Positions 22,098 to 34,073 of a stretch of 64,000 nt of DNA are shown here, piece by piece (the stretch's first letter is position 1; each line of letters opens with the position of its first letter). Origin of the DNA: Costus lasius (taxonomy: Eukaryota; Streptophyta; Magnoliopsida; Zingiberales; Costaceae). A program made the translations under genes and the position numbers. The notes beneath the pieces are model-generated. The model did not search any database and was not told where the DNA came from. It was given only the letters and a program-made list of their open reading frames with translations. The stretch is from the NCBI GenBank assembly GCA_027563935.2, contig CM050454.1, forward strand, positions 8,522,001-8,586,000, given 5' to 3'.

Positions 22098-23170
22098 TCA
22101 TTCAAATGTTATGCCTTTCTTTATCAAACGAGTCAACAGGGCTGATATTCTGGAGAAATTTTCCACAAACCTTCTGTAGTAGCCAGCCAGCCCAAGGAAA
22201 CTTCTAACCTCCTGGACCGTGGTTGGAGTTTCCCATTCAGCAACAGCACGAATCTTTTCAGGGTCAACAGAAATACCGCTGTCTGAGATAACGTGACCGA
22301 GGTATGCCACTACTTCGCCAAGCCAAAATGCACACTTACTGTACTTGGCATATAACTTCTCTTCCCGTAAGGTACGCAGCACCATATGCAAATGATTCTT
22401 GTGCTCACCATAATTTTGGGAATAGATCAAGATATCATCAATAAATACCACTACAAATTTATCTAAGTATTCACTGAACACCCGGTTCATAAGATCCATG
22501 AAAGCGGCCGATGCATTGGTTAGTCCGAATGGCATCACCATGAATTCGTAGTGTCCATACCTCGTTCGGAACGCTGACTTTGGAATATCTTCATCTCGAA
22601 TCCTCAGTTGATAATAACCCGGCCTTAGATCAATCTTAGAGAATACAATGGAACCTCTAAGCTGGTCAAACAGGTCATCGATGCGAGGTAGAGGATACTT
22701 ATTCTTGATAGTGACGGCGTTGAGCTGCCGATAGTCAATGCATAACCTGAAGGATCCGTCTTTCTTCTTAACAAAGAGTACAGGGGCACTCGAGGGAGAG
22801 GTGCTAGGTCTGATGAACCCCTTTTCCAACAGATCCTGGAGTTGCCCTTTTAATTCCTCCAATTCCCTTGGCGCCATTCTGTATGGTGCTTTGGAAATGG
22901 GTCTCGTGCCGGGCTGAAGCTCAATAGCGAACTCGACTTGTCGTTGTGGAGGCAAGCCGGGTAATTCGTCAGGGAAAACGTCCGTATATCTCCTGACTAC
23001 GGGCACACATTCGATCGGAGGCAAGGACTGTTCCTTGATTTCTGTAATGGACATCAAGTATGCTTTGCATCCATCCCGTAGCATCCTCTTGGCTTGTATA
23101 GCGTTAATAACAGGAGCAACTTGTCCAGAAACCCCTGTGAAGGTATAGGTAGTAGACTTGACATATGGAA
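22098..23170 (-). pseudogene. Element 2 pol: reverse transcriptase, frameshifted and truncated
   Basis: The long open part (23084-22098) carries the RT palm, including a FIDD catalytic box (the common F-variant of YxDD) and MPFGLTNA. It ends at an in-frame TGA at 22098-22100, directly before RNase H; the RNase H frame continues in the same register. The RT frame is offset from the protease frame, so an indel lies at about 23160-23185. RT would copy the element RNA; here it is broken on both sides. Confidence 0.9.
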
Positions 23171-24766
23171 GGTCGCTTTGCTTTCATAACAGTCTACAAT
23201 AGCTCGATTAGCTTTGAGCCAGCTCCAGCCGAGGATGACGTCGAAATCAGATAAGTCCAACAACATCAGATCAGTGTGAACAACGATGTCCCCAAAATCC
23301 AGTGGGCACCGTTTTAACTCCAGGTGTGATCGCAGCACACCACCGCCAGGTACGTGCACGGTCATATCATACTGTGCCAATACAGGTTTATGATCAATTT
23401 TCTTAACGAACTCGTAAGAAACAAATGAATAGGAACTACCCGTATCAATAAGTAGGCAAGCAGGAACGCCATAAATAGAGATAATACCTCGCATCATGGA
23501 GTCTGATGCACGCTGAGCGTCCTCCTCAGATATAGTATATGCGCGTCCAGATGCCTGGGTCTGCCCACGCCCACCACGTGGGGGATTCTGCCGTCGATAA
23601 GGTCGTCCGAGATTCTGCCGGGGCGCTGGTGCTGATCCCTGTGAGCTCTGGGCTTGTTTACCCTTCTGGGGGCAGTTGTTTGCATAATGTCCCATTTCAT
23701 TACAGTGATAACATTGGACGGAATTGAGCGGGCACGACCTTGCTATGTGACCTGATTCTCCACACTGAAAACAGGCTCTGGAAGGAGTAGCTGGGGGCGA
23801 GCTAAAACCAGGGGATGATGTCGGTGCTGGACCCCGATACTTGCTACCCGGAGCCCAAGATTTACGCCCTAGTTGGATGTCTTGGCATCTAGATCCAGAA
23901 GCTGAAGCTGGTGGACTTCCTAGAGCGAAAGACCCCCAAAAGTTCGTATGCGCTGGGGCTTTCCCCCGTCTCTGGGCATAATGCTCCTGTGCCTCACGAA
24001 TGACATCCTGCCCACGTAGACTCATCCGCCGAGCAGTATCTACCACCTCAGCAAAGTTATCAGGTGGGACAATGCTCACCAGAATGCTGAGCTGTGCATC
24101 AAGGCCCTCTATAAAATGCTCCGAACGCTCTCTCTCTGTGGCCACCAGTCCGGGAAATATCTCAAACAGCTTCTGGAATTCGGCGATATACTCCTCAATT
24201 GGACGTCCATTTTGCTTGATGTGAACAAAATCCCGTCTCGCTACGGACCTTTGTGCCCGTGAGAAATACTACTGCGTGAATACGCTCTGAAAAACATCCC
24301 AAGACGTGCTTGCCAGTCCCAAAATGGCTACAGTAGACTGCCACCACTTTCGTGTCTGGCCATCCAGATAGAAAACTGCCAACTTCACCTATTTCCTCTC
24401 TGGATATTCCATTGCGTCCAGAGTATATGTCACGCTGGCTAGCCACTCCTGGGCTTTCCATGGGTCGTCGTTCCCCTCGAACACGTCCAGACGACCTCGT
24501 GCTAACTTAGTGAAGCGGGATAGCCAGTCGCCTCGGGTCGGGGGCGGAGTGGCTTCCCGGTCGGGCTCTACAGCTACTGGCACTGTGTACGAAGCTGGTG
24601 GTGTGTCATGATATGCACTGGGTTGTTGCTCCACCACTAGAGGTACTTCAACAAGCGCTTCCCTTTGTCTTCGCCGTCGGCCAAGCCAATTCATAGGGAT
24701 GTTCATCGCATCTCGCGCAACATCCGCAATTCCCCTGGCTCGACCACCGCGAGCCCTTGGAGGCAT
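23170..24766 (-). pseudogene. Element 2 gag and protease, interrupted by two stops
   Basis: The probable Gag start is the ATG at 24766 (MPPRARGGRARG). One frame runs down to the protease but has TAG codons at 24389-24391 and 24269-24271. Downstream are two CCHC zinc knuckles, CFQCGESGHIARSC and CYHCNEMGHYANNC, and an aspartic protease with LIDTGSSYSFVS. Two zinc knuckles contrast with the single shortened one of element 1, so the two elements belong to different lineages. Not functional as it stands. Confidence 0.88.
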
Positions 24767-24908
24767 CCTGCAATCACAAGTATAGTTAACCCACAAGTAC
24801 AGATTTCATTAGTTACACTTAAACACCGTAATTATACTTTATCGCGTGTCCCAAATCCTAAGATTATCCTAAATCCTTAAGACTTCGCCCTAGGTTCATA
24901 ACCTAGAA

Positions 24909-24920
24909 GCTCTGATACCA
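24909..24920 (-). other. Primer-binding site of element 2 (initiator tRNA-Met)
   Basis: On the minus strand this reads TGGTATCAGAGC, five bases inside the 5' LTR (element 1 has two). It is the complement of the initiator tRNA-Met 3' end. Confidence 0.92.
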
Positions 24921-24925
24921 AAATT

Positions 24926-26712
24926 TGTCACGCCCCAAGACTCTCTCAGCCTTAGGGCGCGGCAAACAATGGATCTGCAAAGCCATACAGATCCAGGATA
25001 CAATACAAGACGACAAAAATATCATAAAACGACGAGATCAACATAGATAGAATACACGTCAGAACGACGCAGCGGTCAAAGTCAGCAATACACACAAGGC
25101 CAAACAGTCTAGGCCCACAATCCACACTAGTCTATGACCAGATAAATAAATCCACCGGATACAATCCTCAAAATACGACAATAACCAAAATACATGTGAC
25201 ACATAAGTAAATACAACACATGATAGGGAAAATCATCTACCTATCTATCTACTGCGCACCAGAGGGAGCCGAGCCTGAACCTAGAGGCAAGGCAAGGGGA
25301 GTTAGTCGGGAGGCTAAGTAGGGTTTAATAAGTAAATGGTGCATATAAGAGTGAGGAGAATCCAACAATAATCAATAAACGGAAGTGCACTGTAAGTAAA
25401 TATAACCCGACTAAGTAAGTACAGAAAGTACAATATGCAAGTGGAAATCTAGCTGTGCCAAATGTCCCGTAGGACGCGCACTCAAAGAGTGGTTCCTATC
25501 ACTAGCTAACGGTAGAAATGACTATCTGTCGACAGTCCGCCGGTGTAGCGTCCTACACCCAGATCACCCCGGAATGTCGAGTCCCACGACATCCGACTGT
25601 GACCCATCCGGAGGCCTGTAGTCCATGGGATCACACAGACTGCATCCATGACTACTACCAATGGCCAAAATCACAAGGATCTCGGAAGGTGGACTATCCC
25701 AGTCAGACCTATCCGTCTATCCCAAATATCAACACAAGCTGGCTGTAGAGACAGCCAAAATATGTATGTACCGCATATAAATCTACCATCAACAATATCA
25801 TGCACCGAAACATAAAAATCAGATAACATGCACGCATCCATGTGACTCAATGGCAAGATACAGATTTCAATAGACATACGAAGGTAATAATCAGATTCAA
25901 TCAGCAAGAAGATGGTACCGCTATCTACGCATGCAGTTTGGCACCGAACAAGGATAGTGAGGTAAGAACCGTACCTGGTCCCTGTAGGTCTAAGCAAGAT
26001 CCAACTAGTTATATACGTCCAGAATAACCCCACGCGCGCAGCCTGAAGTCGCAGTCGCGGTCGTCGGAGTTCGCTGGAAGACTTCGCCGGCGGCGATCGC
26101 CGGAATAGTAAATTCGGCGGCGGAACAGAGCTTTCCGGTAACCAACGTGAAGCTGACAACGAGAGGATCACGTTCGTACAGTCGGTTTCACGAAAGGGCG
26201 CCGGGATAGCTGGAGATCGGAGTTAGAAGCGTCGGCGGCGCCGTTCACAGATGTCGCCGGAGCCGGAGAAGATGGCTCCGAAAATATGTTGGAAGGCGGC
26301 GGAAATGCTCGTCGGTGTCGAAGGAAGCCACACCGAAGTCGCCGGAGGAGAGACGCGATGGATCTGGGCTCCGTTCGTCAACTCGTCGCCGCACGCGCGT
26401 GGAAGCCGAAAAAAAGCTTCCGCTCACCGGTTCTGGTCGTCGGAGCAACGGCCTGAGATGGGAGAGAACACCGGAAGGAGAAATGCGTGAGGAAGGAAGG
26501 AAGATGAGTTCGATGATGGTGAAGCAGCGGGAGAGGAGGGGAAGATAAGGAGAGGGAGAGGAGATGGGGTTGGGCGGTTCACGGGGTGAATAGAGGAGGA
26601 AGAGGGGAAAAGAGGGAGCAGCGTGGGGAGCAGATGGGATGGGACGTGGCTGTCCTGTCCCATCAGCTCCAATAATAATATTTTTTTTAAAAAAAAAATT
26701 CGAAACGTTACA
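24926..26712 (-). repeat. 5' LTR of element 2
   Basis: Runs from TGTCACGCC to CGTTACA, 1,787 bp, with many substitutions against the left LTR. It is followed by the CCTAG target duplication. A TA-rich/A-run segment near 26675-26700 differs in length between the two LTRs. Confidence 0.93.
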
Positions 26713-26717
26713 CCTAG

Positions 26718-28534
26718 TGTACATGCTTGTTTAGTTAATGATGATGATGATTATTATTATTAAATAATATCTATATCACATTAATTATTATTGCTTGACT
26801 GGTCTACAACGCTATTATAATTATAAATTTAATATATTTTTTTTTCAATCTTTAGAGTACTTTGATTATTTTCTTAAAATAAGTTTACAACACTATACAA
26901 GTTAGAAAATTTTATTTATGAACTAAATTAATTAACATCTATAGCACATCATTTTACTACGACTTGAAATTACTTTGAGTAAGTGATTATATTATGGAAG
27001 TAAATATAATCATTATAAATTGGTCAACTGCGATATAAATATTAGTCATAAGTAAATTTCATATAAGCAAAACTAAATTTAGTGAATCTAAATTATGCAT
27101 GCTCACTACTGTAAGTTTGATTATATATATATAATACTTTAATTAAAATTTTGAAATGTGAGGTCACATTTAGTAATAAAAAAATAAATATATTGGCATG
27201 CTTAATAAAAAGAATATTAGATCAAAGAAATTACATTGGATTAATATTCTAGCTAATTAAAAAATTAGAAAAATTGTTAAGACTAATATCCTAGTTATCT
27301 AAAGAAAAAGTCTCACCAAAATACCTTTTGAGATTAAAATTATGTTTCATCAAGTAGGATGAATGTTTGTTCGAAATAGACCTTTCTATGGTAGTAACCC
27401 AATCTTTGTTATACGCTGACTCTAAAAATATATTAAATGGACAGCAACAAATCAACTAGTCAGCTAAATAAAAAATAAGAAATTATTAAAAAGTATTTTT
27501 CTGTATTGAATTTATTATACTCATATGTAGAGGGAAAAAGAGTTTTTTTTTTTTCAAAATTTGTGAGTGGCTCAAATGGTATGCCATTCAAGGTGACTCT
27601 GGCTGCGTTTGTTATTGCGGCTTGATCTACGGGTCATGTGGGCCGCAAGCCAAGCACGAGTCAAAGGAGCTATATTTGCTTAGTTTTTTTACCCACACGA
27701 GTAGTAGGTATTAGTTGCGATTGTCGCGGGGTAATGTTTAGGCCACACGGCCCGCATTCCCAAACACGCCCTCTATATTCCAAAAACCTCTAATGTAAAA
27801 TCAAGATATAAGTCGAGGGAAAATGAATGAAACAAATAAATAAACCTAAGATAGGACGCTCAAGAATGAGGAAAAAAAAGGAGGGAGCTTTTATCCTTTC
27901 CTTATTATGTGTTTTATTCTTTCCCTATTATGTGTGTGGATGAAGAGGTACATAATTAATTTTATATCTATTTTTTTATTTTTTATAATTATTAATATTT
28001 ATTTGAATATAGATAGTTAACAAATAGTGAATATTTAAATAGAGTAAGATTAAGTAAGAGTTTTAATATATATAATTAGGTATATAATTGGGTTACCTAG
28101 TATAAAATAGACTTTGATAATTCAGGTTAGCAGTCATAAATGGGTTATGTTAGCTATGACCCATGACCCGATTAAATTAATCTGAATACAGCCTGTTTAA
28201 TTGATTGAGTCAAAGTCTCTAACCCAAAAATGATCTGAATATAACTAGGTTAACTTAACACAACCTGAATAAATTAGTTTATTAAATGAGTCGTACATTA
28301 ATCCGAGTGCTAATATGACGTGAATAACTTATTTAGTAATTTGGTAATTTATTAACTTGATTTGTTTGACCCATTATGACCTGATTATAAATTCATATTC
28401 ATATTTTATACATAATTAATAAATTAATAAAAATTATATTAAGATTTAATAAAAATTTAGGTTTGTGGGCTTATAGCATAGGCTAAAATCAAAATTAAAA
28501 GAAAGGTTAGAAAAGATTTAGACTTGTAGGCTAG
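26718..28534. other. AT-rich spacer between elements 2 and 3
   Basis: Very AT-rich sequence with ATT and TA runs and no supported gene. It contains one small inverted-repeat element at 27601-27770 (listed separately). From 28080 to 28400 the text is rich in 'gacccgatt/aacccga'-like words, suggesting a decayed MITE of the GGGTCGGGT type. Confidence 0.5.
27601..27770. mobile_element. MITE-like inverted-repeat element
   Basis: The left end GGCTGCGTTTGTTATTGCGG is an imperfect inverted repeat of the right end; the reverse complement of the right end reads GGGCGTGTTTGGGAATGCGG when read from 27771. CTCT flanks both sides (27597-27600 and 27771-27774) and may be a short target duplication. It is about 170 bp and more GC-rich than its surroundings. 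The superfamily is uncertain. Confidence 0.5.
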
Positions 28535-30027
28535 TGTTAGGCCCAGGCGCTGGGCCCAACCAGCGACCAGCCCAACCCAACTTGAGGAAGCGGTTTGCGG
28601 GCTAGCGGGTCAGCGGGTCGAGCAGCTTAGCGGGTTGGGACCCGTTTGGAAGAAGTGACTTAAGGCTACAGTGCCCTTGTTACTGTGGAGGATGGCGTTC
28701 GTTCGAACGCGTGCGGCAGCACCGCGGTTCACCTCCTCTTTCCCCCGATCTCTCTCCTCTCCGTCGAGCGAGGTTTCCGGCGAGGGTTCCACAGTGGCGG
28801 CGGACGGCGACGGCTTCCCGGTGGTGTGGGTGTGGCGGTACGGGAAGCGGCGGAGCATCGGGGCGGCGTCCCCGAATCCTTCCTCCTCCTCTATCTTCGG
28901 CGTCGCCGGTGGTGGATCCGGCGGCAATCGCCCGCCGAAGGTATGCTCCTCTCTCCTCCCGCTCCGGCTTCGTCCAGCGGGCGTGTTTTCCGGTCGGCGA
29001 ATGTCGCGACCTTCCTTCTTCTCCCTTGCCACGTCTCCCTTCTCCGCTCGCTTTCGGCGAGATCTGGGACGGCCGGTGAGGCTGGGGCTTCTGCTCCTCC
29101 CTCTGGCGACGTCCGGCGGCCATGGGTTGGTCGGCCAGCATCTCCGGCGGCTACTGCTTAGGCGGCAGCTCCGCCTCTTCTTTGGCTGGCGTTCGGCGAA
29201 CGTGGGTGAGTTCGCCGGCGCCGCCTGTGCCTCCGGCGAGGTCGGGCTTGGCTGGACTAAGCTCTGGCGAGCCTCGGGCGGGTCTCCAGCTGCCGATCCA
29301 TGCGCCTCGATTTGTGTGCATATGCTTTGGTTGGCGTGCACGTGCCTCATTTTCTGTGCGTGCGCCTCTAACAGGTTCCGGACGTGGTTCCCGTTCCTGG
29401 CCGATCAGCTGTCCTCGGCCGGCGTATTCCTCTCTCCGGCTCCGCGAGCCTCGTGCTCCCGGCCGAGTTGTCTTTCTCGGTCGGCGTCTCCTCGCCCCTC
29501 GCTGCGCTCCGGTCAAGTGCATCGGCCTTGAGTGGTGTTGCCCGGCGTTGGCCGATTTGTTTGTGCCAGATGTCTGCGAGACGTCCCTTTGTGGGCGAGA
29601 GGTGAGTTCGGCCGCCTGCGTGCGGTCTAGTCGGAGATTTGGGCGTGTGCCCGGCGTCCTGCGTGATGTCGTCTTTTGCGCGAGTGTGCACCATCGCCTG
29701 TGTGCGGTTTGTTCCTTTTCCGGTGTACTGGACTCATACGCGCGCTGCGCTGGCGTCGAGTCTCGGGTGTTGTACTTTGGTGGACGTTGGAGCTGGTTCG
29801 TGCAGCGGTCCATGGCAGACGTGGCGGTCGATGACTCGTCATGACGAGAGTTGAGGTGGCCGCTTGGGATAGGCTGAGGAACATGTCGAGGATGTGCTCC
29901 TGCCGGTCGCATTTGGATCAGCGGTTCAGCCGCTTAGCCCCTGCGTGGGCGTGCTTGGGTGCAAGTCAATGTGTTGACTCAGGTGTATTTTAATTAAAAA
30001 TTTAATATCCTAATTCTGGGCATGACA
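28535..30027 (+). repeat. 5' LTR of element 3
   Basis: Runs from TGTTAGGCCC to GGCATGACA. It is extremely GC- and CpG-rich between 28680 and 29700, unlike the flanking DNA, so many long overlapping frames appear on both strands. They recur in the other LTR with changes and are not supported as genes. Against the right LTR it has an extra GAGGGTTCCAC-type segment near 28780 and lacks a short CCCAGG repeat near its start. Confidence 0.9.
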
Positions 30028-30030
30028 GAC

Positions 30031-30042
30031 TGGTATCAGAGC
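30031..30042 (+). other. Primer-binding site of element 3 (initiator tRNA-Met)
   Basis: TGGTATCAGAGC lies three bases after the 5' LTR on the plus strand. It is intact although the element is decayed. Confidence 0.9.
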
Positions 30043-30333
30043 CTAAGTTCTGCACGATCCAACTTGTACACCGACATTGTACTCATTTAGCAGCTGTGAT
30101 CCATACAATGGTCACACACGTCCACAGCATGGGGTTGCTGATGGAGCCTGTCGGATATGGGGGAGCTTCACTCCAAAGATATCGACAGAGTTGGCTGTGT
30201 CCAACTAGAGCCACACGGCTCAGTTTTCTTATATCCCTAGCAGAGGCATATCTTACGGGGGTCGTGTTGCTAAAGCATGTGTTTACACTGCTTCTATAAC
30301 ACCGATCAAGGCCAGAGGTGGCCATAAGGACTG

Positions 30334-30682
30334 TCGTGCGATGACATGTCCCGAGGGCAGTCGAGTGTGCCTATGGGATAATCATGCGACAATGTATCCC
30401 GGACATCAATCGATGATGTCATAGGACAGTCGTGCGGCGACTTGTCCTGGAGAGTGGTTGCTGGTTGTTGAGGGACAATCGTGCGACGATGTGTCACGAA
30501 CACCAGCTGATTTTTCCTAGGATTGTCGTGCGACGACGTATCCAAGAGATCGGCCGATGGCGGCCAAGTAACTGTCGTGCGACGACACGTTCTAAGAACT
30601 AAGGGCATTATGACCCGAGAGATATCGTGCGACGATATTTGGGACACCGGCCAAGAGTGGCTGTGTCACCGTCGTGAGACGG
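30334..30682 (+). repeat. Eight 48-bp periodic units with palindromic cores
   Basis: The core TCGTGCGACGA (palindromic arms TCGT/ACGA) and close variants occur at 30334, 30382, 30430, 30479, 30526, 30575, 30625 and 30672, with spacings 48, 48, 49, 47, 49, 50 and 47. Sequence between cores is diverged. A 48-bp unit equals 16 codons, so it may descend from a repeated peptide in gag, but the frame is now broken. Confidence 0.85.
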
Positions 30683-31140
30683 CGTGCTCACGAGCTAGCA
30701 CCCTTTTTAAGGGTTTGCTACGTTGAGGAAGTTGAGGACTTCCTATGGTGTATTGGAATTATATTTCCAAAATACCCAGGTTCCTGCTGAGGAGCAGGTA
30801 GATGCTTATATCGCGTATCTCTTTGGAGACGCGTAATTGTGGTGGCGGACTCGGGCCGCACACTACCCTTTTCGGGGTCTATACTGACCGTTAAGCTCTC
30901 GTGAGGAGATCTCAAAAAGATGAGATTGTGGTATAGTTTCTACTCGTGAAACTTTTTGTGGGTTGCGTGAGGCATCCTAAAACGACTAAGGCATACTGGG
31001 CCATACGGGACTATGTCCGGTGATATGCCCAGGTGATGCTAGAAACGAGGGGTTTCCACTGTCAACAATACCCTAGCAGTAGGGTTTTGCCATAGAGAGA
31101 CATGGGTTGATAATTCTCCTTGCGAAGGAGAGTTTCCCTC

Positions 31141-33900
31141 GATGATGAAGGTTTGGTTGGAAGAGTTATCCGACGAGTTATCCTCCAAGCTTCCTAAATA
31201 CCTTCCCCTAAGGAGAGAGATCGATCACAAGATTGAGCTTGTGACAGGATCTACTCCCCCTCTAAAGGCCTTTTACCGTATTTCTCCAATGGAGTTGGCC
31301 GAGCTTCGTTAGCAATGGTGTGGATTGCTCGAAGCTGGATTCATTCGGCCTACAGTATCGCCTTATTGAGTCCCGGTCCTCTTCTAAAAGAAGGACGGGT
31401 CGCTAAGGTTCTGAGTTGGCAATAGAACTTTGAATGAGATAATGGTGAGAGACTGTTATCTTATACTATTTACCCCGATCTGAGGGATCAACTAGGGGAA
31501 GCATAGGTTTTCTCTATGCCAAACTTGAGAGCAAGTTAATGGACAAATTCGTTTTGCTGAGAGCAACGAATAAAGAAAAACCGTATGGGTAACCCGATAT
31601 GAGTCCTATAGTTCAAAGTAAAGGTCCAAGCCATCTGATGAACAAGTGTTGACCCCTTGTCTTAGATGACTACATAGTTGAATATCTAGACGATATCGTG
31701 GTGTTGAGGGAAAAACCAACTGTATTTGAAGTTGGAGAAATACTCATTTGTGGTGAATGAGATTTCTTTCCTTCGTCTTGGGATGGACCACAGACAAGCG
31801 CACATGGACAAGGTAAAGGTCCAAGCCATTGCGGAATGGTGCGCCCCCTCAAATCAAACCGAGTAGGGAGTTTTCTTGGTGTGGTGAACTTCTATCGAAG
31901 GTTCATCAAAGGCTATTCAAGGAAAGCCTTACCCTCAATGATCTGCAGAAAGGGAACTCGAAATGGGAGTGGTTTGATTGGTATTAGTCGGCCTTCCGAT
32001 AGTGAAGGTCCATATTGCCTCTGAACCGATCCTGAAGTTACCCGACTTCAGTATGCCTTTCGAGTTTCACACCGAAGCTTCGGACCAAGCTATCGGTGGT
32101 ATGCCTTTATAGGATGAGCATCCTTTAGCTTTGGAGAGTTAAAAGCTAATAGGACTGAGCGATGGTATTTGACCACAAGAAGGAAAAGGTGGTGGGAGTC
32201 CACTATCTCTGGACTCGGAGAACCTTCTCGAGGTTATGAAGACCAATAACATTTCACCACATAAAGTAGTTGTCGGCAAAATAAACACGTTGGCCTGAAT
32301 TCTATGGTGAATTCCAGTTCCATGGGGAACATAAATTGGGTAAAGGCAATGTGTTACCTTATGAGCTCAGTAGACTAAATGCCCTTGTGTGTTGTAACCT
32401 CTCCTGAGTGGACGGGGATCTGCTAAGCAGAATAAAGACAGCCTCAGCTTTTGATAGGGTGGATCAAAAGTTAAGTTCAGCAGATTATATCGGACATGAT
32501 CCGACACTACTATCTGGGTCCAATTGACATTGTCATGGCCAGAGGCGATAAGCCATTAGTCCCATCGATGGGCGGACTGCGCCGGGAGCTACTGAGGGAG
32601 CTCCATGACAGGCTTTGGGCGAGGCATCTAGGACAAAGGGGATAATTGTCCTGTTAGCACGACTGTGCTATTAGCCCAATACGTGCGCAAACATGAGGAT
32701 GTATGTCCGCACTTACCAAAATTGCCAGGAAGGTAAGATCGATTGGAGACTAGGGGCAGGGTTGTTACAACCACTGCATGTTCCCGAGACGTCCTGGACA
32801 AGGGTGTCCAAGGACTTTATTGGTGGGGGTCCTAAAGTTGACGGGATAAGCTCAGTGCCGGTAGTCATGGAATGAGTTTCCATGGGTGGATTCTTTATTC
32901 CAGCACTTGAGCAGTGTATAGCAAGGGTTGTTATAGACCTATTCTTCCAAAATGTGGTGAAATATTTTGTCATCCAAGTGGATATCGAGAGCGATATTGA
33001 TGCCCTTTTGGCTGGACACTTTTGAACCGTGTTGTTTAATAAATTTTGTCCAAGGTAAGTTTCTCCATAGCCAATCATCCTTAAAAGGATGGACAATCTG
33101 AGCGGGTGAATGCTCTTGTGGAAGAAATCCCCTGTCACTATGTGATCGCTAGTCAGGATGACTAAGTAAAGTGGATGGATGTGGCATGGTATGCCTACGA
33201 CTTACAAAAGTCATCATCCACAAGTCCCACCTCATTTGAGCTTCGAGTTAGTGTTAGGGAGTCAGCCCCTAACCCCCGTTGATGTGGTACAAAGGGATTC
33301 CTATAGGAAGTACCCTATGACTCAACGGAATACTCGGGAACGAATCTATTCACTCGGAAAAGCTAAAGGTAGCTAGGAGTTGGCTGTATAAAGGATGCAA
33401 AGGTATACATACCGTCGTTGTTGGAACGAAGAATTAGTCGTGGGCGACTTTGTTCTTCTCCGACTTACCTCGTAGATCTATAGGAAGATCTCAGTGAGAG
33501 AGGCTCACCGGGGGTCTTACCCGAAGATACAATGGTCTGTGTGAGATACTGTGTCGAGTGGACTCAGTAGCATACCACCTGAAACTCCAATAGAGGATGT
33601 AGATGCACCCTACGTTCCATGTGAGCTTGAGGAAGCTTCACTTGGGTCTGGACGATCCTTATCGATCATTGTCTTACCAAGCCACACCGATGGTTCGAAC
33701 AGAGTTCGACCGAGGGATACGTGATATTTTATATCACTAGGTGTTGGGGGCAAAGTAAGTCAAACCGATGTACGGAGTTTCACATCCGAGGGGACGAATC
33801 CCCTATGGAGGAAGCAACCTGGTACAAAGCTTCCGAACAATACTTCTCCGATGGTTCAAATGAAGTTCGATCTAAGAATTGTCGAGATTCGAAGTTATCG
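31141..33900 (+). pseudogene. Remnant pol region of element 3
   Basis: Recognisable pieces lie in several frames: an RT start region (EIDHKIEL, then LLEAGFIRP), YLDD followed by IV at 31683-31700, RRFIKGYS at about 31895, an RNase H start near 32050 with Glu where Asp is usual, integrase-type strings at about 32760-32870, and SERVNALVEE-like text near 33095. Frequent stops and frame changes show long neutral decay. No protein of useful length can be made. Confidence 0.85.
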
Positions 33901-34060
33901 ACTCTTGGGTCATGGTTGAATGAGTAAACAATGGGTGTTTCTCATTTACTAGGAGAGTTATGCTTGAGGATCGGAGCACTCTAGTGAGAGGCTTTAGAGC
34001 TCTAGGGTACGAGGTTTAGCTGAGGAGCTACCTCGAGTCGCCGAGGACGGCGACCACCTC

Positions 34061-34073
34061 AGGTGGGGGAGAA
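34061..34073 (+). other. Polypurine tract of element 3
   Basis: AGGTGGGGGAGAA directly precedes the 3' LTR. It is close to the tract of element 1 (AGGTGGGGGAGTAT), which supports a shared Ty3 chromovirus ancestry. Confidence 0.85.

Larger units (their letters stand above)
18204..26712 (-). mobile_element. Decayed full-length Ty3 chromovirus (element 2)
   Basis: This is an 8,509-bp element on the minus strand, with LTRs of 1,786 bp (18204-19989) and 1,787 bp (24926-26712) and a target-site duplication CCTAG at 18199-18203 and 26713-26717. The LTRs differ at many positions. I counted about 12 differences in the first 260 bases, fewer later, so a few percent overall and clearly older than element 1. 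The coding region has the order Gag, two zinc knuckles, protease, RT, RNase H, integrase and a chromodomain-like C-terminus, fitting a Tekay/Del-type chromovirus. Its LTR ends (TGTCACGCCCCAA) match those of element 1, but the rest of the LTR does not. Four in-frame stops and one frameshift make it defective. Confidence 0.95.

Noticed and set aside
28610..29912. Frames of up to 286 codons on both strands in the element 3 LTR, again at 34167-35471
   Set aside because: High GC keeps all frames open. The frames differ between the two LTR copies and overlap each other, with no recognisable domain.
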